Below, in pieces: positions 23,199-43,269 of a DNA stretch of 64,000 nucleotides. A program made the translations under genes and the position numbers. How positions within the stretch are numbered: the first letter of the stretch is position 1; each line of letters opens with the position of its first letter. Origin of the DNA: Priapulus caudatus (taxonomy: Eukaryota; Priapulida; Priapulimorpha; Priapulimorphida; Priapulidae). Below the pieces are notes generated by a model. The model was not told the origin of the DNA. It saw only the letters and a program-made list of their open reading frames with translations, and made no database searches. The DNA is taken from contig NW_014577292.1 in assembly GCF_000485595.1 (NCBI RefSeq), positions 7,572 through 71,571 of the forward strand, read 5' to 3'.

Positions 23199-23219
23199 CA
23201 GAACATGTGTCTTTTCAAT

Positions 23220-25023
23220 AGACTAGTTTATTCCAATTCAGGTTCAAATTAAAAAAATGTTTATTAATAAATAATTAGTATTTTAACACTGTACAACGAC
23301 ACAAATGCAAGAAATAACACGTTACAGTACATAATTATCATGTGAACCACAGGAGTGGTGAAAGATTCGCAGGTCACTGGACTCTCCCACTCCTAGGAGT
23401 ATGGTCACAAGTTATAGGATTGCAACTGAGTCATAAAATTCTGATAGTAGCCGATTAGTAATGCTGTAATTAACATATGAAAAAGAGCATAATCAAAACA
23501 AATGACAAACAACGAAAATCGTTAAATGTATAAATAAATGATATATGATAACATAATAGCAAAATAACCTGACCGCTTTACTGATACAATAGATCTGTTC
23601 TGTGCAATAGTCCGAAGTTACTATATAATATATAAAACAAAACAAAAATAATAAAACGGTTAATCTTCAATATAAAACGTAGAAGTATTGATATATTTAT
23701 TATATATTATTTAATTATTATATATTTATGTATTATTTGTATATTATATGATATTATCAGGAGGTTTGACGGTACGCACAGGCGTGAAAGAGAAGGGTAG
23801 GATAATAAGTAAGGGAGTAAATTAGAAAAGACTGATAGTAGGGGGACACGATGTTCCTTTATTAACAAGATAACACCGGAGGTGAACAAACAGGTGCAAC
23901 GTGGGTTAACTCACACCGGCGCGTGGGTTAGCTCGTGGATTCCTCCTCGACGTGGGCGCGTTAACCCTATTCATCATCCTCCTGCTCTTATGCCTCGCGC
24001 AGGCGTCTCCATCTTCCCTTTGTCTCTAACAGGTGCGTATTACTCTCGTCCTCAGAGATCACTAGGCTCTTCACGGCAGATAATTTCGGCCCGCGTCGTC
24101 AAGTATCCACTACGTGACTAATGGAATACTAATATTTCCTCGTGCCGTCATCAAGTATCCATTACGTGAGATTATAGTGAACTTCATCAAAGTTCCGCAT
24201 TGATGCTAGCGTGCGACGTCATTGGCATAGTGACGTATATTCTTAATGACATAAATATGTTTCACTGGAATATAATTTAAGTATAATATTGGTCGCTACA
24301 GTATAATGTAAAATAATGTAGTAATGTAATGTATATTACCAAACGATGAACAAACAATACAAATTACAATTTACAATACTGATAGTAGCATTGCAAATTA
24401 TAAACATAACGTCTGGATCAGTTATATATAGTTTCAGGAGTATATCAATATATCAGTGTATTGATACACTCCTGATAGTTTTGTAATAGGTTATCTCTAT
24501 AACACTGTTTAAATTTTGAAAAGGGTATAACTTTTTAATATACATTAGTGATCAGTCCAGAGTTTCACAGCTGTGAATGTTATTGACTTATATCCGAGCG
24601 TATAGTTATCGTAGTACACAATATCGTGTTTATAACGCATTTTGTCTACTCAAACGTAATATATAAATATATATATATATATATATGTATGTATATCAAT
24701 GAAAGTAAAACATACTATCATAGTTGGTGCGTTGCGTATAATAAGAAATTAACAATTTCGCCTCATCCAACATTCAACTCTGAGCAGCTACAATTCAACC
24801 ATGCTATATTTAACGGTTACATAAACTACGGTATCCGCCAAGTCAGTATGCATACACATCAGTGCGTAAGCGCTCTGAGCATATAGGGAATTTGATTTTG
24901 CGACACATAGAAACTGCTGCACATACAGCACGCAACTGGGCAAATTCAGAAACGAAAAATGCTTTAATCGAGTTTAAAATATACCTTACAATGAAAACGA
25001 CATTAATCCTCCGTATATGTATA

Positions 25024-25070
<47 letters not shown>

Positions 25071-25380
25071 TATATACATAATATAATTCTCAATATCAAC
25101 ATCAAGACATCAAAAATTGAGCACTTATAATGACTAGGCTATAGTAAAATATTAAGATAATAATAATAAAATCTAACTATATGGATATATGCACATATAA
25201 TTACAATACATATAGTGTTAATTTCTGAATACAAAAATTCCAGATAAACAGCAGCGTGCGTGCGTGTGTGGGTGTGTGATGGTGTTGGCTTGGTATCCCA
25301 TGTGAACCCAATCCAAACCGTTTCAAAGAAATAAAACGTGCCAAATGCAGGCCCGTAGGCAGTTTTTTTACGGGAGGGTG
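23220..25380. other. Intergenic between ACSF3 and the CBFA2T gene, left part
   Basis: Mostly AT-rich. A CpG-richer block at 23755-24290 contains a direct repeat (TCAAGTATCCACTACGTGA near 24099 and TCAAGTATCCATTACGTGA near 24150), and may be an unidentified transposon. (TA)n and TG runs lie near 24660-24690 and 25015-25075. No gene supported. Confidence 0.4.
24435..24474. mobile_element. CAGGAGT palindromic mini-element, 40 bp
   Basis: CAGGAGTATATCAATA and TATTGATACACTCCTG form the arms. Exact 7-bp duplication ATAGTTT at 24428-24434 and 24475-24481. Confidence 0.8.
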
Positions 25381-25389
25381 CGATCCAAC

Positions 25390-26440
25390 GAGTATACGGA
25401 CCTAATACCCCATTCACACCAGGGCCCTGATCTCAATACGCTCGTACTACGCTCTAAGAGCGTGGTGGAAACGTGTAGAACGCAGTATGAACGTATATGG
25501 ACGTACTGCGATCGCGATCGAGCGCGGTGCAGTCACCATGAGCGTGGAGAGCGTGGCCAAACTTTGAACATGTTCAAAACAATCGTGGTGCGAGCGAGGC
25601 GAAAAGACAGCGCAGTGCGGGCGTATTAGAGACGTGGAAGGCGTAGTACCCACGTAACTCGAGCGTAGTACGACCTTAATGATCGTATCGCAAGCGTGTC
25701 GGGTGCGTGAAAATTGTCGCCCCGTTCTCAGCACGATGTCAATACGTTTTCATCACGCTGTTACTACGTCCATGGAGATGTCTCTGCGACCTGACCACGC
25801 TCTCGCTATGACCATGGTGCGTCTCTAGCAAGCTCGACCCGTTCGCACTACGATTGTACTACGCCCAACACGCTCAGACCACGCCGTTGTGGCGTTCGCA
25901 TTACGTGTTAGTTACGCTCAGATCACGTCCTGCGAACTTGGGATATAAATTGGGGTGCTACCCTGGCCACCCCACCAGTGTCCACTATGGATGAGGCAAC
26001 ACTACTCCATGTCATGTTTCTCGTAGAAGGACAACTCGAATTACTTGATTGCCAAGCCCTCATCATGCTGAGGAGGATGAGGAGAAGAAATAGAAGTATT
26101 TTGGCGGCATAGTTGTAGCATACTATTATACTATTATGGGTATAAAATCAGTAGAAAATAATCTTGATGTGTACAGCACGGCAGAACGAATGATGATGTC
26201 TAGAACGCGGCGCGGTATTTATATGGTCGTTGCCAGCGCAGTCGGCGCCTGCCTAGAGCGGGATTAAGTCGCACTAGGAGCGTGACTGGCGCGCAGTTGA
26301 GGCGCGGTGAGCGTTGATTAGGCGCGGTGCAAGCGTCGTTTGAACGCAATGCGATCTGATTGGTCGCAATAAAGACGCAGTGAGCGCAGTGCAGGCGTGA
26401 TGCGGGCGTGGTGAAAGCTTGTTAACGAACACCGGACGCG
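25390..26440. mobile_element. Probable DNA-transposon remnant with degenerate CpG subterminal repeats
   Basis: About 550 bp on the left and 250 bp on the right are filled with loosely repeated GCGNNNTACG/ACGCTC-type motifs in opposite sense. Between them lies GATATAAAT (about 25942), which looks like a TATA box, then a short ATG frame. The layout resembles an animal PIF/Harbinger-type element, including an opening CCCATTCACACCAGGGCCC. The right end and target duplication are not clear, so the superfamily is a guess. Confidence 0.4.
25987..26112 (+). pseudogene. Truncated 41-codon frame with Arg-rich end
   Basis: Starts MDEATLLHVMFLVEGQ and contains LRRMRRRNRS before a stop. It sits about 40 bp downstream of a TATA-like box in the centre of the element above. 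An Arg-rich N-terminus is common in Harbinger-type transposases, but there is no catalytic domain. Confidence 0.3.
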
Positions 26441-29400
26441 CCAGTCTCTAGGGGGGTCCGGGGAATTGTGAAAATTAGGTTGTCTGAGACTGCATTTCGC
26501 GCGTTTTGAAGGCAGTATGATATGAAAACAGGCAGCCAAAAGCGAACCTTAAAACGTGGACATTTCTCAAATTTTTGAACTTCAAAATGGATTTTTTCCC
26601 ACAAAAACGTGGACCTCCACAGCCTGTGTGTGTGTGTGGGGGGGGGGGGGGCACCCGTCGCACCCCCCTTCCCTGCGGGCCTGAAATGTACGTATGCACC
26701 TATATATCCTACATATTATTACCAGGAGTTATTACGGGGTTTTATATTGATATTGTGGTATATGTCCTATATTTTGGTAGAAAGAGTTAAACGTTTTACA
26801 AAGCTCTGTCATGTCTGCTGTTGGAATTTTCTTTATTTGTTATTTCATCTGGAATAATGGAGGTTTTATTTGTTATCTTGATAATACTGTTAATGTTCTT
26901 TCATGTCTTTTTTAAGTTGGACTTACGTTGGAGTAGGTTTTCTTTGTAATAATTTCTTTTAGCAAGTTCTTTGGTGTGGTTTAATCTGTTTGAGTATTGT
27001 TTATAGATTCTTGTGCAGAGTTGGTAGTATCGCGTAGGTGCATGGCAGGCTTGAAACATTCCCCCCCCCCTTTAATCGAGTTTAGTAGCAATCTATAGTT
27101 TCTGGTGGAGTTTCTTTTCCTTGCGCGATAGGATTATTACGTACTCACGTTATTACGTTATTACGTTATTACGTACTCACTAATGGTTGACCTTCAAATC
27201 AATAACGTTATTGAATTGCTACGAATTTCGTGTTGTACCAAATACAGAAGATAATGATATAACAGATGCACGTGACAGTTATGTATGACATAAATTTTAT
27301 TGTAAAATAAAACTTTTGAAACAATGTTGATACGGTATGATACAGATCCATATAATTAGACCTACATATAACTGTCATGAATTCTAAATACAGCTGATAA
27401 ATCACAATAACTTATTGACAAATAAACACTGACAACGAATACACTTGCGACTTGCATGAAAACAAGTCACCACTACATTAAATCGGGAGTATTCTTCAAT
27501 TGTATTTTACACTGCTTGTTACAAAGTGGAGGGGGAACTGTTTTAATAGACTATTGACGATTTCTTCGTAGTAGCATTTAATCAGTAGCATTAACTATTC
27601 CCCAACCACCATACTTACTTCACATAGCTAACACCAACCTGGAGAGCCATCGAAAAAATGTCCATAATAAGCTGGAAAGTTGAGTCATTGCGAGGGGCTG
27701 TTACATTGGAACCATGCAGCAGTAGCAGCTAAGCAACTTTTCTTATTCAACGAAAAACAATTTAACCAGTTAAATATAGATCAACGAGCATACAACTGCA
27801 AGTATCAAAGAGCCAATATTAGCAATCATGCTTGAAAAACAATTGTTAGATATCGACTGAACCCCTAATCTGTTTCTACTCAGAATAGCTGTTTTGATCT
27901 CATAATTCAATTTTCAATTTTCACCAAATTACCTGCTGGCTAGAAGCATGGATAATTTAATTCGTGGTCAACAGTCAACGGTGCTGTGCTGGAACAGATT
28001 TTTTTCCGTTCACGCGTGTTAATGGGTGAAGGCAGGTCTGAACTTGTTAACAGGGTAAATAGGATGTTTGTTTCTCCCTAATCATAATCACCATCGCATT
28101 ATTAGTTCGGAAAGAAATGCAATTGAACCCGATGCCGGTCACCCACTATAGTGGATTTATTGTTAAAGTTCTCCAACCAACATTAATAATAGTTGATTTC
28201 ACCTAGTCTACTTTACAAACGGGACCAGCTAGCTCACACTAGTAACGAAGGTTACAGATTCAGTAACTGAAACAAACCTGCCCTTTACATTTACATCTGT
28301 ACTGTGTATTTGACATGTGAATGCACTTACATTGAAATCTAAGTGCACAAACCTATGAGTATAAGCAAGCATACGACAACCACCTGATATTTCCGTGCAA
28401 CAGCATACATTCTCTATCAAGCATAAAAATCTTTTTGACCCAGGGTTTAAACCTTTATTTACACAAATACACTTATTTACAAACCCCTTCGGCAAAAATG
28501 GCTGATACATGTTTTGAAGTGAGCCTACCAACAGCTATTACTATCTACATAGCTATAGCAACTGTGCACAACGGACAGCCTGCAGGGAATACTTTTGAGG
28601 CCTACCTGACTTTTTACCTGATGTGTTCCGTTGAACACAAAATTAAACATATTGCACAGACCAAACTAACACAACAAGTGCATTGCTTCTTGTGAGTACC
28701 CTTAAACAGAAAGCCACAAATGGCTTCCTTAACTCAGGCAAGTTCCATTTATCCACCTAGGGCTCTGTATCAAGTACCTGACACCTATACAATGTTCTGT
28801 ACAGATGTGATGCAGGCCATACATAAACATGTTTAACACAACAACATTCATGAACGAACATATATGCTTAGATGGTGCCAAACTGATTTTAGCATTGTCA
28901 GAACAGATAGTTAACAAACTTTTAAGTAATGTATAAACATATGTAGAAGGAACTCACACAGGGGGGTTGGCCCAGTGACCTGAAATACTTTGCATTCTGG
29001 TTCAACAAAACCCCAAACAAACTGTACTTGAACAATTAGTGTAACGAGGGTAGAGTTGGTCCAGCTGAAATAATCATAAGGTTTACCTGAGGACTCATGA
29101 GATATGGTCCATGCCAGGACTATTGAGAGTTGGTTCAATTTAAAACTCAACTTAGAATCGTAATATTGCAACTCTTACGCTGTTTTGCTTTAAGCATACT
29201 TGACCACATGTTGTTGATAAAACAATGACTAGAATTAGCCATGTGGCAAGCTGTTTAGGTTTAAACATGCAGGAAACTCCACATATTCATTAGGTCATTA
29301 CGCTTGATCATATCTACTATTTGATCAACTGGCATAAATAACCCTACAAAGTGAGTTCAGCGACAAAACATCTTGCTACGCCTTCACACGACCACTCGAC

Positions 29401-29928
29401 TACACCTATGCGCTTTACACACAATTACAGAATATATAAATGATGTGTCTAAACATATTTAACAGAATAGTGTTTCCTGAACAAAGCCAATTTAGTATAT
29501 ACACTCTGGGATTGTCCTACCCACACATGGCATCTAGCAATTTACCGACAGAACTATGTATAAGACTCGATCTATATCACTCGTGTCACCTGCTAAGCTC
29601 AGTATGTAATATGACCACACCTGGTTTTAACCTGTTTCTAAGGCTGTTCAGTAAAGTGCTCAAGCTGCAAGCTTGATTTTTGTCCACAACCAGCATTTTC
29701 CAGCATCTATCACTACGATTCTGTGACAAGAAACTCTTTGCAATGGCCAACTGTTTTATCTCTATATGTGTCTAGCTACACATATGCTACACCCAAGTGG
29801 AAGTACTAGCACTCATCAGAAGATTCCTTTAACGACTAGTAATGGATACGACATTTTTTATCTACATTCGCCCTGGGTTCGTGTCGAGGCCTTATTCCAA
29901 TGTTTGTAGCAAGGTTTCAGCAGGCAGA
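26440..29928. other. Gene-poor spacer before the CBFA2T 3' end
   Basis: A G tract lies at 26636-26651 and a C tract at 27061-27070. GGGGGGTCCGGGGA at about 26450 resembles a motif at 57876. The rest is AT-rich without a supported gene or bounded repeat. Confidence 0.4.
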
Positions 29929-29934
29929 TTTATT
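29929..29934 (-). terminator. Poly(A) signal AATAAA of the CBFA2T gene
   Basis: AATAAA on the minus strand about 60 bp after the stop codon. It is the first such signal and would give a very short 3' UTR. Confidence 0.45.
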
Positions 29935-29993
29935 AGTTGAATCACAGCATCCAGCTTCTCTATATATGGTTCAGTGCCATAGATACTGATCGC

Positions 29994-37352
<7,359 letters not shown>

Positions 37353-38900
37353 CTGCAATTAACGCAGAAGAACATCATACACAATTGAACCAATACTTGC
37401 TAGGTCGTTGATATGAACACCAATGATTAAATTAAGGCGAAATGAATGACTGCTCCGTGCACGATAGTTGAGAGCAGAACATTATAAGGTGAAAATACTC
37501 ACGAACAGTTCACGAGAACGTAAAATCCCAATACTGATATCAAACACATCAACATCTGACGTCTGACCAAAATACACGTGCAGGTCAGACCTACCAAAAG
37601 CAATCTGAAATACAGTAGCAACCACCTTCTTTCTCTAACACACATAAAACTCCGTTGATTAGCGCAACCACTGCGATGTCTGTCTCCTGCATATATCGAA
37701 AGAAGCACAAACTCGAGACAGCTGAGAGACGCGGCCCGTACACCAGGTGCGGCGTTTCACCGCTCTGCTATTTATGTAGCACTGACCTGGATCGCTTGAA
37801 CAGCACGCTGTCATCCGGCGCTCACAACGCTTATTTAGGACCGCACAGGTGGCTAAGTCAGGCAACTCTGAGACCTGCTACAACACTAGCTCTAGCCGAT
37901 GAGGTTCGCCGCTAACAGACAAAGGATGGGGGGAGGGAAAGAGTGATAACAAAGAGCCGCGGTGCAAGTTATGTAAATACGTTGCTCATTGAGCCAAAAG
38001 ACCCCCACTCCCTCATGGCTAGGAAATCACCTAAGTAGTAAATCTCTTTGTGAATCCTATAGTAATGAAGAGAGGTTTCCACCAGCCATGTGCATAGTGC
38101 ACCTGGTTACATTGACAATATACCAGCTGAAGTATTATTTATTTATACCAAGCATTTTACACTGCTCCTTTACTAATCACTCTCTTTGCTATCAGACCAA
38201 ACTAGGCCGAGATAACATGAATGCAACACTTATTCTGTTACCTAATTCTGCAACAAACACCTTCCATTGGGGTGCATTGCCTCGTTCAATTATACACCGT
38301 TTGATACATTATCTGAATGAGATTTATTTCCATGCACGCCTTTATTACAAAAATATTTTGCACTTCATATTAGTTTCTTAAATTACGTAATCTGAATATA
38401 GTAAAAACGTGTTGTATAAAATCGCGAAAGGGGTAACTGACTGCATGAGGCCATACTGACCTCACAAGCCGATGTGAATTAATGGCAGCCAGGGCAATCG
38501 GTCTAACATAAGGCGCATTTTGCTTTGCCAAAAGTGCTGTCGTTTGTGAATTGTGTCATATCGTTAAAAGCCTGCATGACACTAGCTATTCTGTCATCAC
38601 AGAAATGCTAATAAATAGCCAACACCCACATAGTGCCATTAGTAGCTGGTGTCTAGTGTAAGATACAGTGAAGATCCCAACTCTTGATCACAAATCTGTA
38701 TCATTGAGCTTAATTCGTTCTGCGTATATTACAATGCTGTTCCTGAACTAAACATAGACGGGGACTGGCATGATATCGCTACTTGCATTACCATTGTTAC
38801 GGGGAGCAATTACAACTCCGCTCCAAGCCGCAATGCGCAAGAGGTCCTTTATGAGATAGAAACAATAATATTATGCAAGGCGCGTATTAATCCACTAAGC
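37353..38900. other. Upstream of the first certain CBFA2T exon, no gene seen
   Basis: No supported gene. A GC-richer stretch at 37700-37960 could hold promoter sequence or a 5' UTR exon, but I see no defining motif. Confidence 0.35.
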
Positions 38901-39018
38901 TACGTGTACCGTGTTTGGCATCGGCGACGCACCTGGCCACATTATGCAACGTATCTGCCAGCATCACCTACATTGCAGCTGCTTTCGCTGCACAGACAAG
39001 GCCCTGTCACATGTGCAC

Positions 39019-39074
39019 ACACCCGCACGCGCACGCGCACGCGCACGCACACGCACGCACGCGCACGCACACGC

Positions 39075-39130
<56 letters not shown>

Positions 39131-39138
39131 ACACACAG
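39019..39138. repeat. (ACGC)n/(AC)n/(GC)n microsatellite
   Basis: Alternating purine-pyrimidine tract of about 120 bp ending in a (GC)n run, with strong Z-DNA-forming character. Open frames across it are artefacts. Confidence 0.9.
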
Positions 39139-39354
39139 GCGTACTCGTATAATAAGGGCACCCTGTGAATGCGCGCAACTGGCTCGCCCTTGAGATGGGG
39201 AAACTGGACCAACTGGCAGCACAGCTGCTCCCTTATATGTAGTGGGTTGGTGACAGTCTATGTCTCGCCAGCCAGCAAACGAGTGAGCACAGCTGTACAA
39301 TCAGCAACAGCTTCTGGCACAACAAAGGTGCAAATGAAAGTATCGACTGGGTTA

Positions 39355-39750
39355 CGACGAGGACACCAACATCTACAGATGCCGCGTTTGAGACAAATTT
39401 GCATGGATGCATACTTCCCTGTCACACGAAGTATACGAGACGAGCGTCATACGGTGTTGACAATCTATATATAGTAGTGGTAGTATGACACAGCAGTCTC
39501 GGGCCCTGCAGAGCAATATGATAAAAAAGACCATCTACAGATGCCGCGTTTGAGACAATTTTGCATGGATGCATACTTCCTTGTCACACAAGTACGAGAC
39601 GAGCGTCATACGCTGTTGACAATCTCTCTCTTTATATATATATATATAGCATCAGGAGTCTATCAATATATATTGATAGACTCCTGATAGCATCACACAG
39701 CACAGTATCGCCCTGCAGAGCAACATGATAAAAAAGACTTTCCTTTCCAG
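39355..39750. repeat. Tandem duplication of about 175 bp
   Basis: ATCTACAGATGCCGCGTTTG, TTGCATGGATGCATACTTCC and ACGAGCGTCATACG occur in both copies, at about 39369 and 39532. GCCCTGCAGAGCAA follows each. The second copy contains the mini-element at 39653-39686. Confidence 0.8.
39653..39686. mobile_element. CAGGAGT palindromic mini-element, 34 bp
   Basis: CAGGAGTCTATCAATA and its exact complement. Exact 7-bp duplication ATAGCAT at 39646-39652 and 39687-39693. Confidence 0.85.
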
Positions 39751-40054
39751 AGCGCAGAGTGCCGTCGGATTGGTTCACCTTTCCACGTTTTCACATCAAA
39801 ATCACAGTATCTCATTCGCCGCCCATACGCTTATCAAATTTCTACTCGTACGTTATACATGTGTTATGCGAGTGATTTTAATTTAGTGGCAATGTACCGA
39901 CATCAGTGAAGACGCAAATATAAGATAATCCTGCAAAGTAAGATAATGATCTAATATGCGCACCCACGTCAAATTAACGTCCAACAAATGTCCTTATCTA
40001 TGCGCGGGTAGCAAACACTAAAAATTTCATATAATGAAAGTGTCAATGACACTG

Positions 40055-40669
40055 TAGCTCACCTTGGGTGTGATAAAAGAGGGAGGTGTGTATATAAAGC
40101 AAGAGTATATATGGGAGAACTCCCATTATATAGCATATCTCCCATTATATACTCTTGATAATGATGATATATGAGTAATTTTTGATGCGAAAATAAATGT
40201 TTCAGATCTGTTAGCATACAATCTGATAGCGTTGACCGTAAGCAGACACTGAACTGCATAGTGAAATTGCAAAAATATACATAATTTGCATAATTTAAAA
40301 AATATATAAAAACCCGTGTGATATGTTTTGGGGCCAGTTCTTATTCATTCACATACCAGAATTGAGCAAAATCCGTTGAACTTGAACTGACTTATGGCCA
40401 TTTCCATTTTTACCAAAAAGTGGACGTCGCTCCAAAATAAGACGTTCAAACCTCTCTCATAGGAGTAACAACTATATGCAATTTGAAACATGTGGGTCAA
40501 ACGGTTCCTGAGTTATCGTTGACCGTAGCCAAATGTTGACGGACGGACGGACGGACGGACGGACGGACGGACGGACGGACGGACGGACGGACGAACGGAC
40601 GGACGGACGGACGTACGACGGACGACACCCCATGGCAATAGCTCATCTTGACGATGTCAAGGTGAGCTA
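40055..40669. mobile_element. MITE-like element with TAGCTCACCTT ends and (GGAC)n tract
   Basis: Ends TAGCTCACCTT and AAGGTGAGCTA are inverted. A run of about 18 GGAC units at 40541-40616 precedes ACACCCCATGGCAATAGCTC and the right end. I recall similar AGGTGAGCTA-ended repeats in other marine invertebrates. A palindrome (40091-40154, CAAGAGTATATATGGGAG and its complement) lies near the left end and may be a nested insertion. Confidence 0.6.
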
Positions 40670-40999
40670 AAAATGGGCGGGGGGATCATAAAACGTCTTC
40701 AATTGCACTGCGATTCCTTTGCCGTTACAATGACTAAATAGGATCATAAAGCGGTTATTCTCCTACTGTCCAGCTGACCGATGGAAACAGCAATGAAGGC
40801 GAAATTCAGGCACAACAGACCTGTAATGCCATGTCGGGTATATCAAATAATATACTACTATATACGCACATGCATCGACCTGCCTGCAAGGCCAAAGCAA
40901 TAAATAGAACAATCCACGTGTTATAGGCTCCCGGGCTTCACGAACCGTCACATGTAAACACTGTGTGCACAAAACGCACGGGGGCTCGTTTGATGGTGC

Positions 41000-42770
41000 C
41001 AATCTTTATGTGAGGAGTACATAGATTGTCACGGCGCAGATCTCCTCTAGGTATAAATTTTGCTAATCATTCGATACGCGCCTCCTTCGCGACTCCGTCC
41101 GCGGACCTCATTACGGTATACTAAATACTAAATAGCAAAGGCAGCTATTCTCAGTAACGCCCTAGACTATTGACTATTGGCAGACGACCGCACATGATTA
41201 GGTTCGTAAAGCCACAATCTAACTACAGTTCCCTCAAGCTATCGTGTAGAACGCAAGCGCACAAAGCTGCAGCGCGAACACTAATGATAATAATGTACCG
41301 TTGTCCGACGACATGCCGCATAGTAGAATTCTATACGCTCTTTCCGGATCCTTCCTTCTGTCAGCCCAGAAGCCGCAGCAACTCGGCGCATACACACACA
41401 CACACGAGCGCGAGCGCTCACACTAACAGATTGTCTGTTGCAACGGCGTATATCCGCGCCACCAGGCGGTACGGGGACAGCTGGCGGTCAACCACAAGTG
41501 CCGCAACAACGTGAATGAATGAAATGACCCCGCTACTACCAGCAGTAGCAACAGCAGCCAGCACCCGCGACAGATCCACACAGCATATGCCGGTACATGT
41601 ACAAAAGCTGCAACCTTTGTGTGCCCGGACAATGCACGGTAGCGGCAGCTGGTTGGCTTGGCAGCACGTGTCGGTTGGCGGGTATGTCGGCCCGCCTGCC
41701 TGCCTACCCGCTGTCGGAAGGAGCTACACTGCTTGCCCAACAAATAGCGTCTAAATTGCTTCGGCAAATGAGAAGGCTGGCTAGATGAACAGATTAACTG
41801 CTATTGCTTAGCGCAGCGCAACATTCATAACGCCTACGACGCTCGCATATCCTTAGCAGACGTAACGTAATATTCCGTCTTACCACAAACGCGCGACGCA
41901 ATCAAATTTGTTCGTAATTACGGTATCCCTCGTTGCACATTGCGCATTAAAACTTCATCCATACGTGAAAATCAAATAAAAACATCTCATCTGAATTTTT
42001 TATCATGTAAATTCCGGATTTCTAAAAAAAGAAAGAAAACTAGGTTCCAGACACTCGCTGTGGCATGAGCCGACACTATAGTGTCGCATCTAGCTAGACG
42101 TCGATACCATTATTTCACATAAAATTTAAACTCCGAAAGATCCATTATTGCAAGCGACGCGAACAAAAGTGAGACAATTGCCGAGCAAATTGGCAATGTA
42201 GAAGAAGTAGAGCTTGTAACACCTGGCAACCGCTGCGAGGCAGCTCGTACGGAGAGATTACATAACTCCGTGCAGATGGCCAATCTACAGGCAAATAAAG
42301 GCAGGCATTGCCAGGCAAACAGATAGACGCGATAGCGTAAATGGGTATTAATGTCCCGATACATGTAATATGGTGACAGGTGCCTGGTGTGCGATTCGAT
42401 TTATTATTCACTGAGACAATGAACGCACCGCATTTTGCAAATTATCATAGATTAAATAAGCCTAGCAACGGTTATACACAGCACAGGTCTTGTGATCGTG
42501 TATGATTATCGAGGCGTATTATAGCCGCTATGTGTTCAATAGCAGGAGAAGAAGACGAGCAACTGATTCAGCTGCTGCACCACTGTCCGCGGAGAGTGAA
42601 GACCAACTTATGACTACCAGGACTACCAACTAATCATAAAAACCTGTCATGCTACAATAGTTTGATGTTTTGTCGATTTTACTACAACGTCATCGAATGT
42701 AATTCACTATTTTTATAACCCGAAAAGGTTGAAGATGTAAAAGACGCCATAATTTTTCTTGTGCGCTGGG
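41000..42770. other. No gene seen
   Basis: Moderately GC-rich spacer with many short frames but none with a recognisable domain or splice structure. (CA)n at 41393-41406. Confidence 0.35.
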
Positions 42771-42777
42771 TTCTTAA

Positions 42778-43264
42778 AGCCGCACAATGCGCATCCAAAC
42801 GCTAATTTCTCCAGTACTAGAGTAGCAAATACTTCGTGTCATGCATAATCACACTATTTTATGACAAAATAAACTCTAGTTGCTCCCATTTCACTGCGCG
42901 TTTGCTTAAAACCCACAAGAAAGAGGTGAGAAAACTGGCATTCTGGTGCAAACGCCGACTGTTAGCCAAACAATTTAGCCTCGAAGTGGTGAGGTGAAGT
43001 TACATGTTTTTATCTTTGCTACACCCGTACCGCTGTACCGCAGCACCGCTGCACGGTTGCTTGGGGATTGGGGAAATTGTCAACAACATCGGAGAATTTG
43101 AACAACATTGGAGGTATTTTCAAATAACCTTTATAAGACAACGCGCAGTGAAATGGGAGGAACTAGAGTTTATGTTGTCATAAGGTAGTGTGATTATGCA
43201 TGACACGAAGTATTGGCTAGTCTAGTACTGGAGAAATTAGCGTTTGGATGCGCATTGTGCGGCT
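42778..43264. mobile_element. DNA transposon remnant with 130-bp inverted ends and TTAA duplication
   Basis: Arms begin AGCCGCACAATGCGCATCCA and extend inward through GCTAATTTCTCCAGTACTAG and the TTCACTGCGCGTT region. Each end abuts TTAA (42774-42777 and 43265-43268). A TTAA duplication is typical of piggyBac and Kolobok elements. No transposase remains. Confidence 0.75.
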
Positions 43265-43269
43265 TTAAG

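Noticed and set aside
40091-40154. Palindrome CAAGAGTATATATGGGAG as a further 7-bp mini-element
   Set aside because: Ends are similar but the flanking bases do not form a matching duplication, so it is mentioned only within its host element.
41170-41788. Overlapping 79-114 codon frames
   Set aside because: Frames on both strands overlap with no domain, no splice context and no codon pattern to prefer one.
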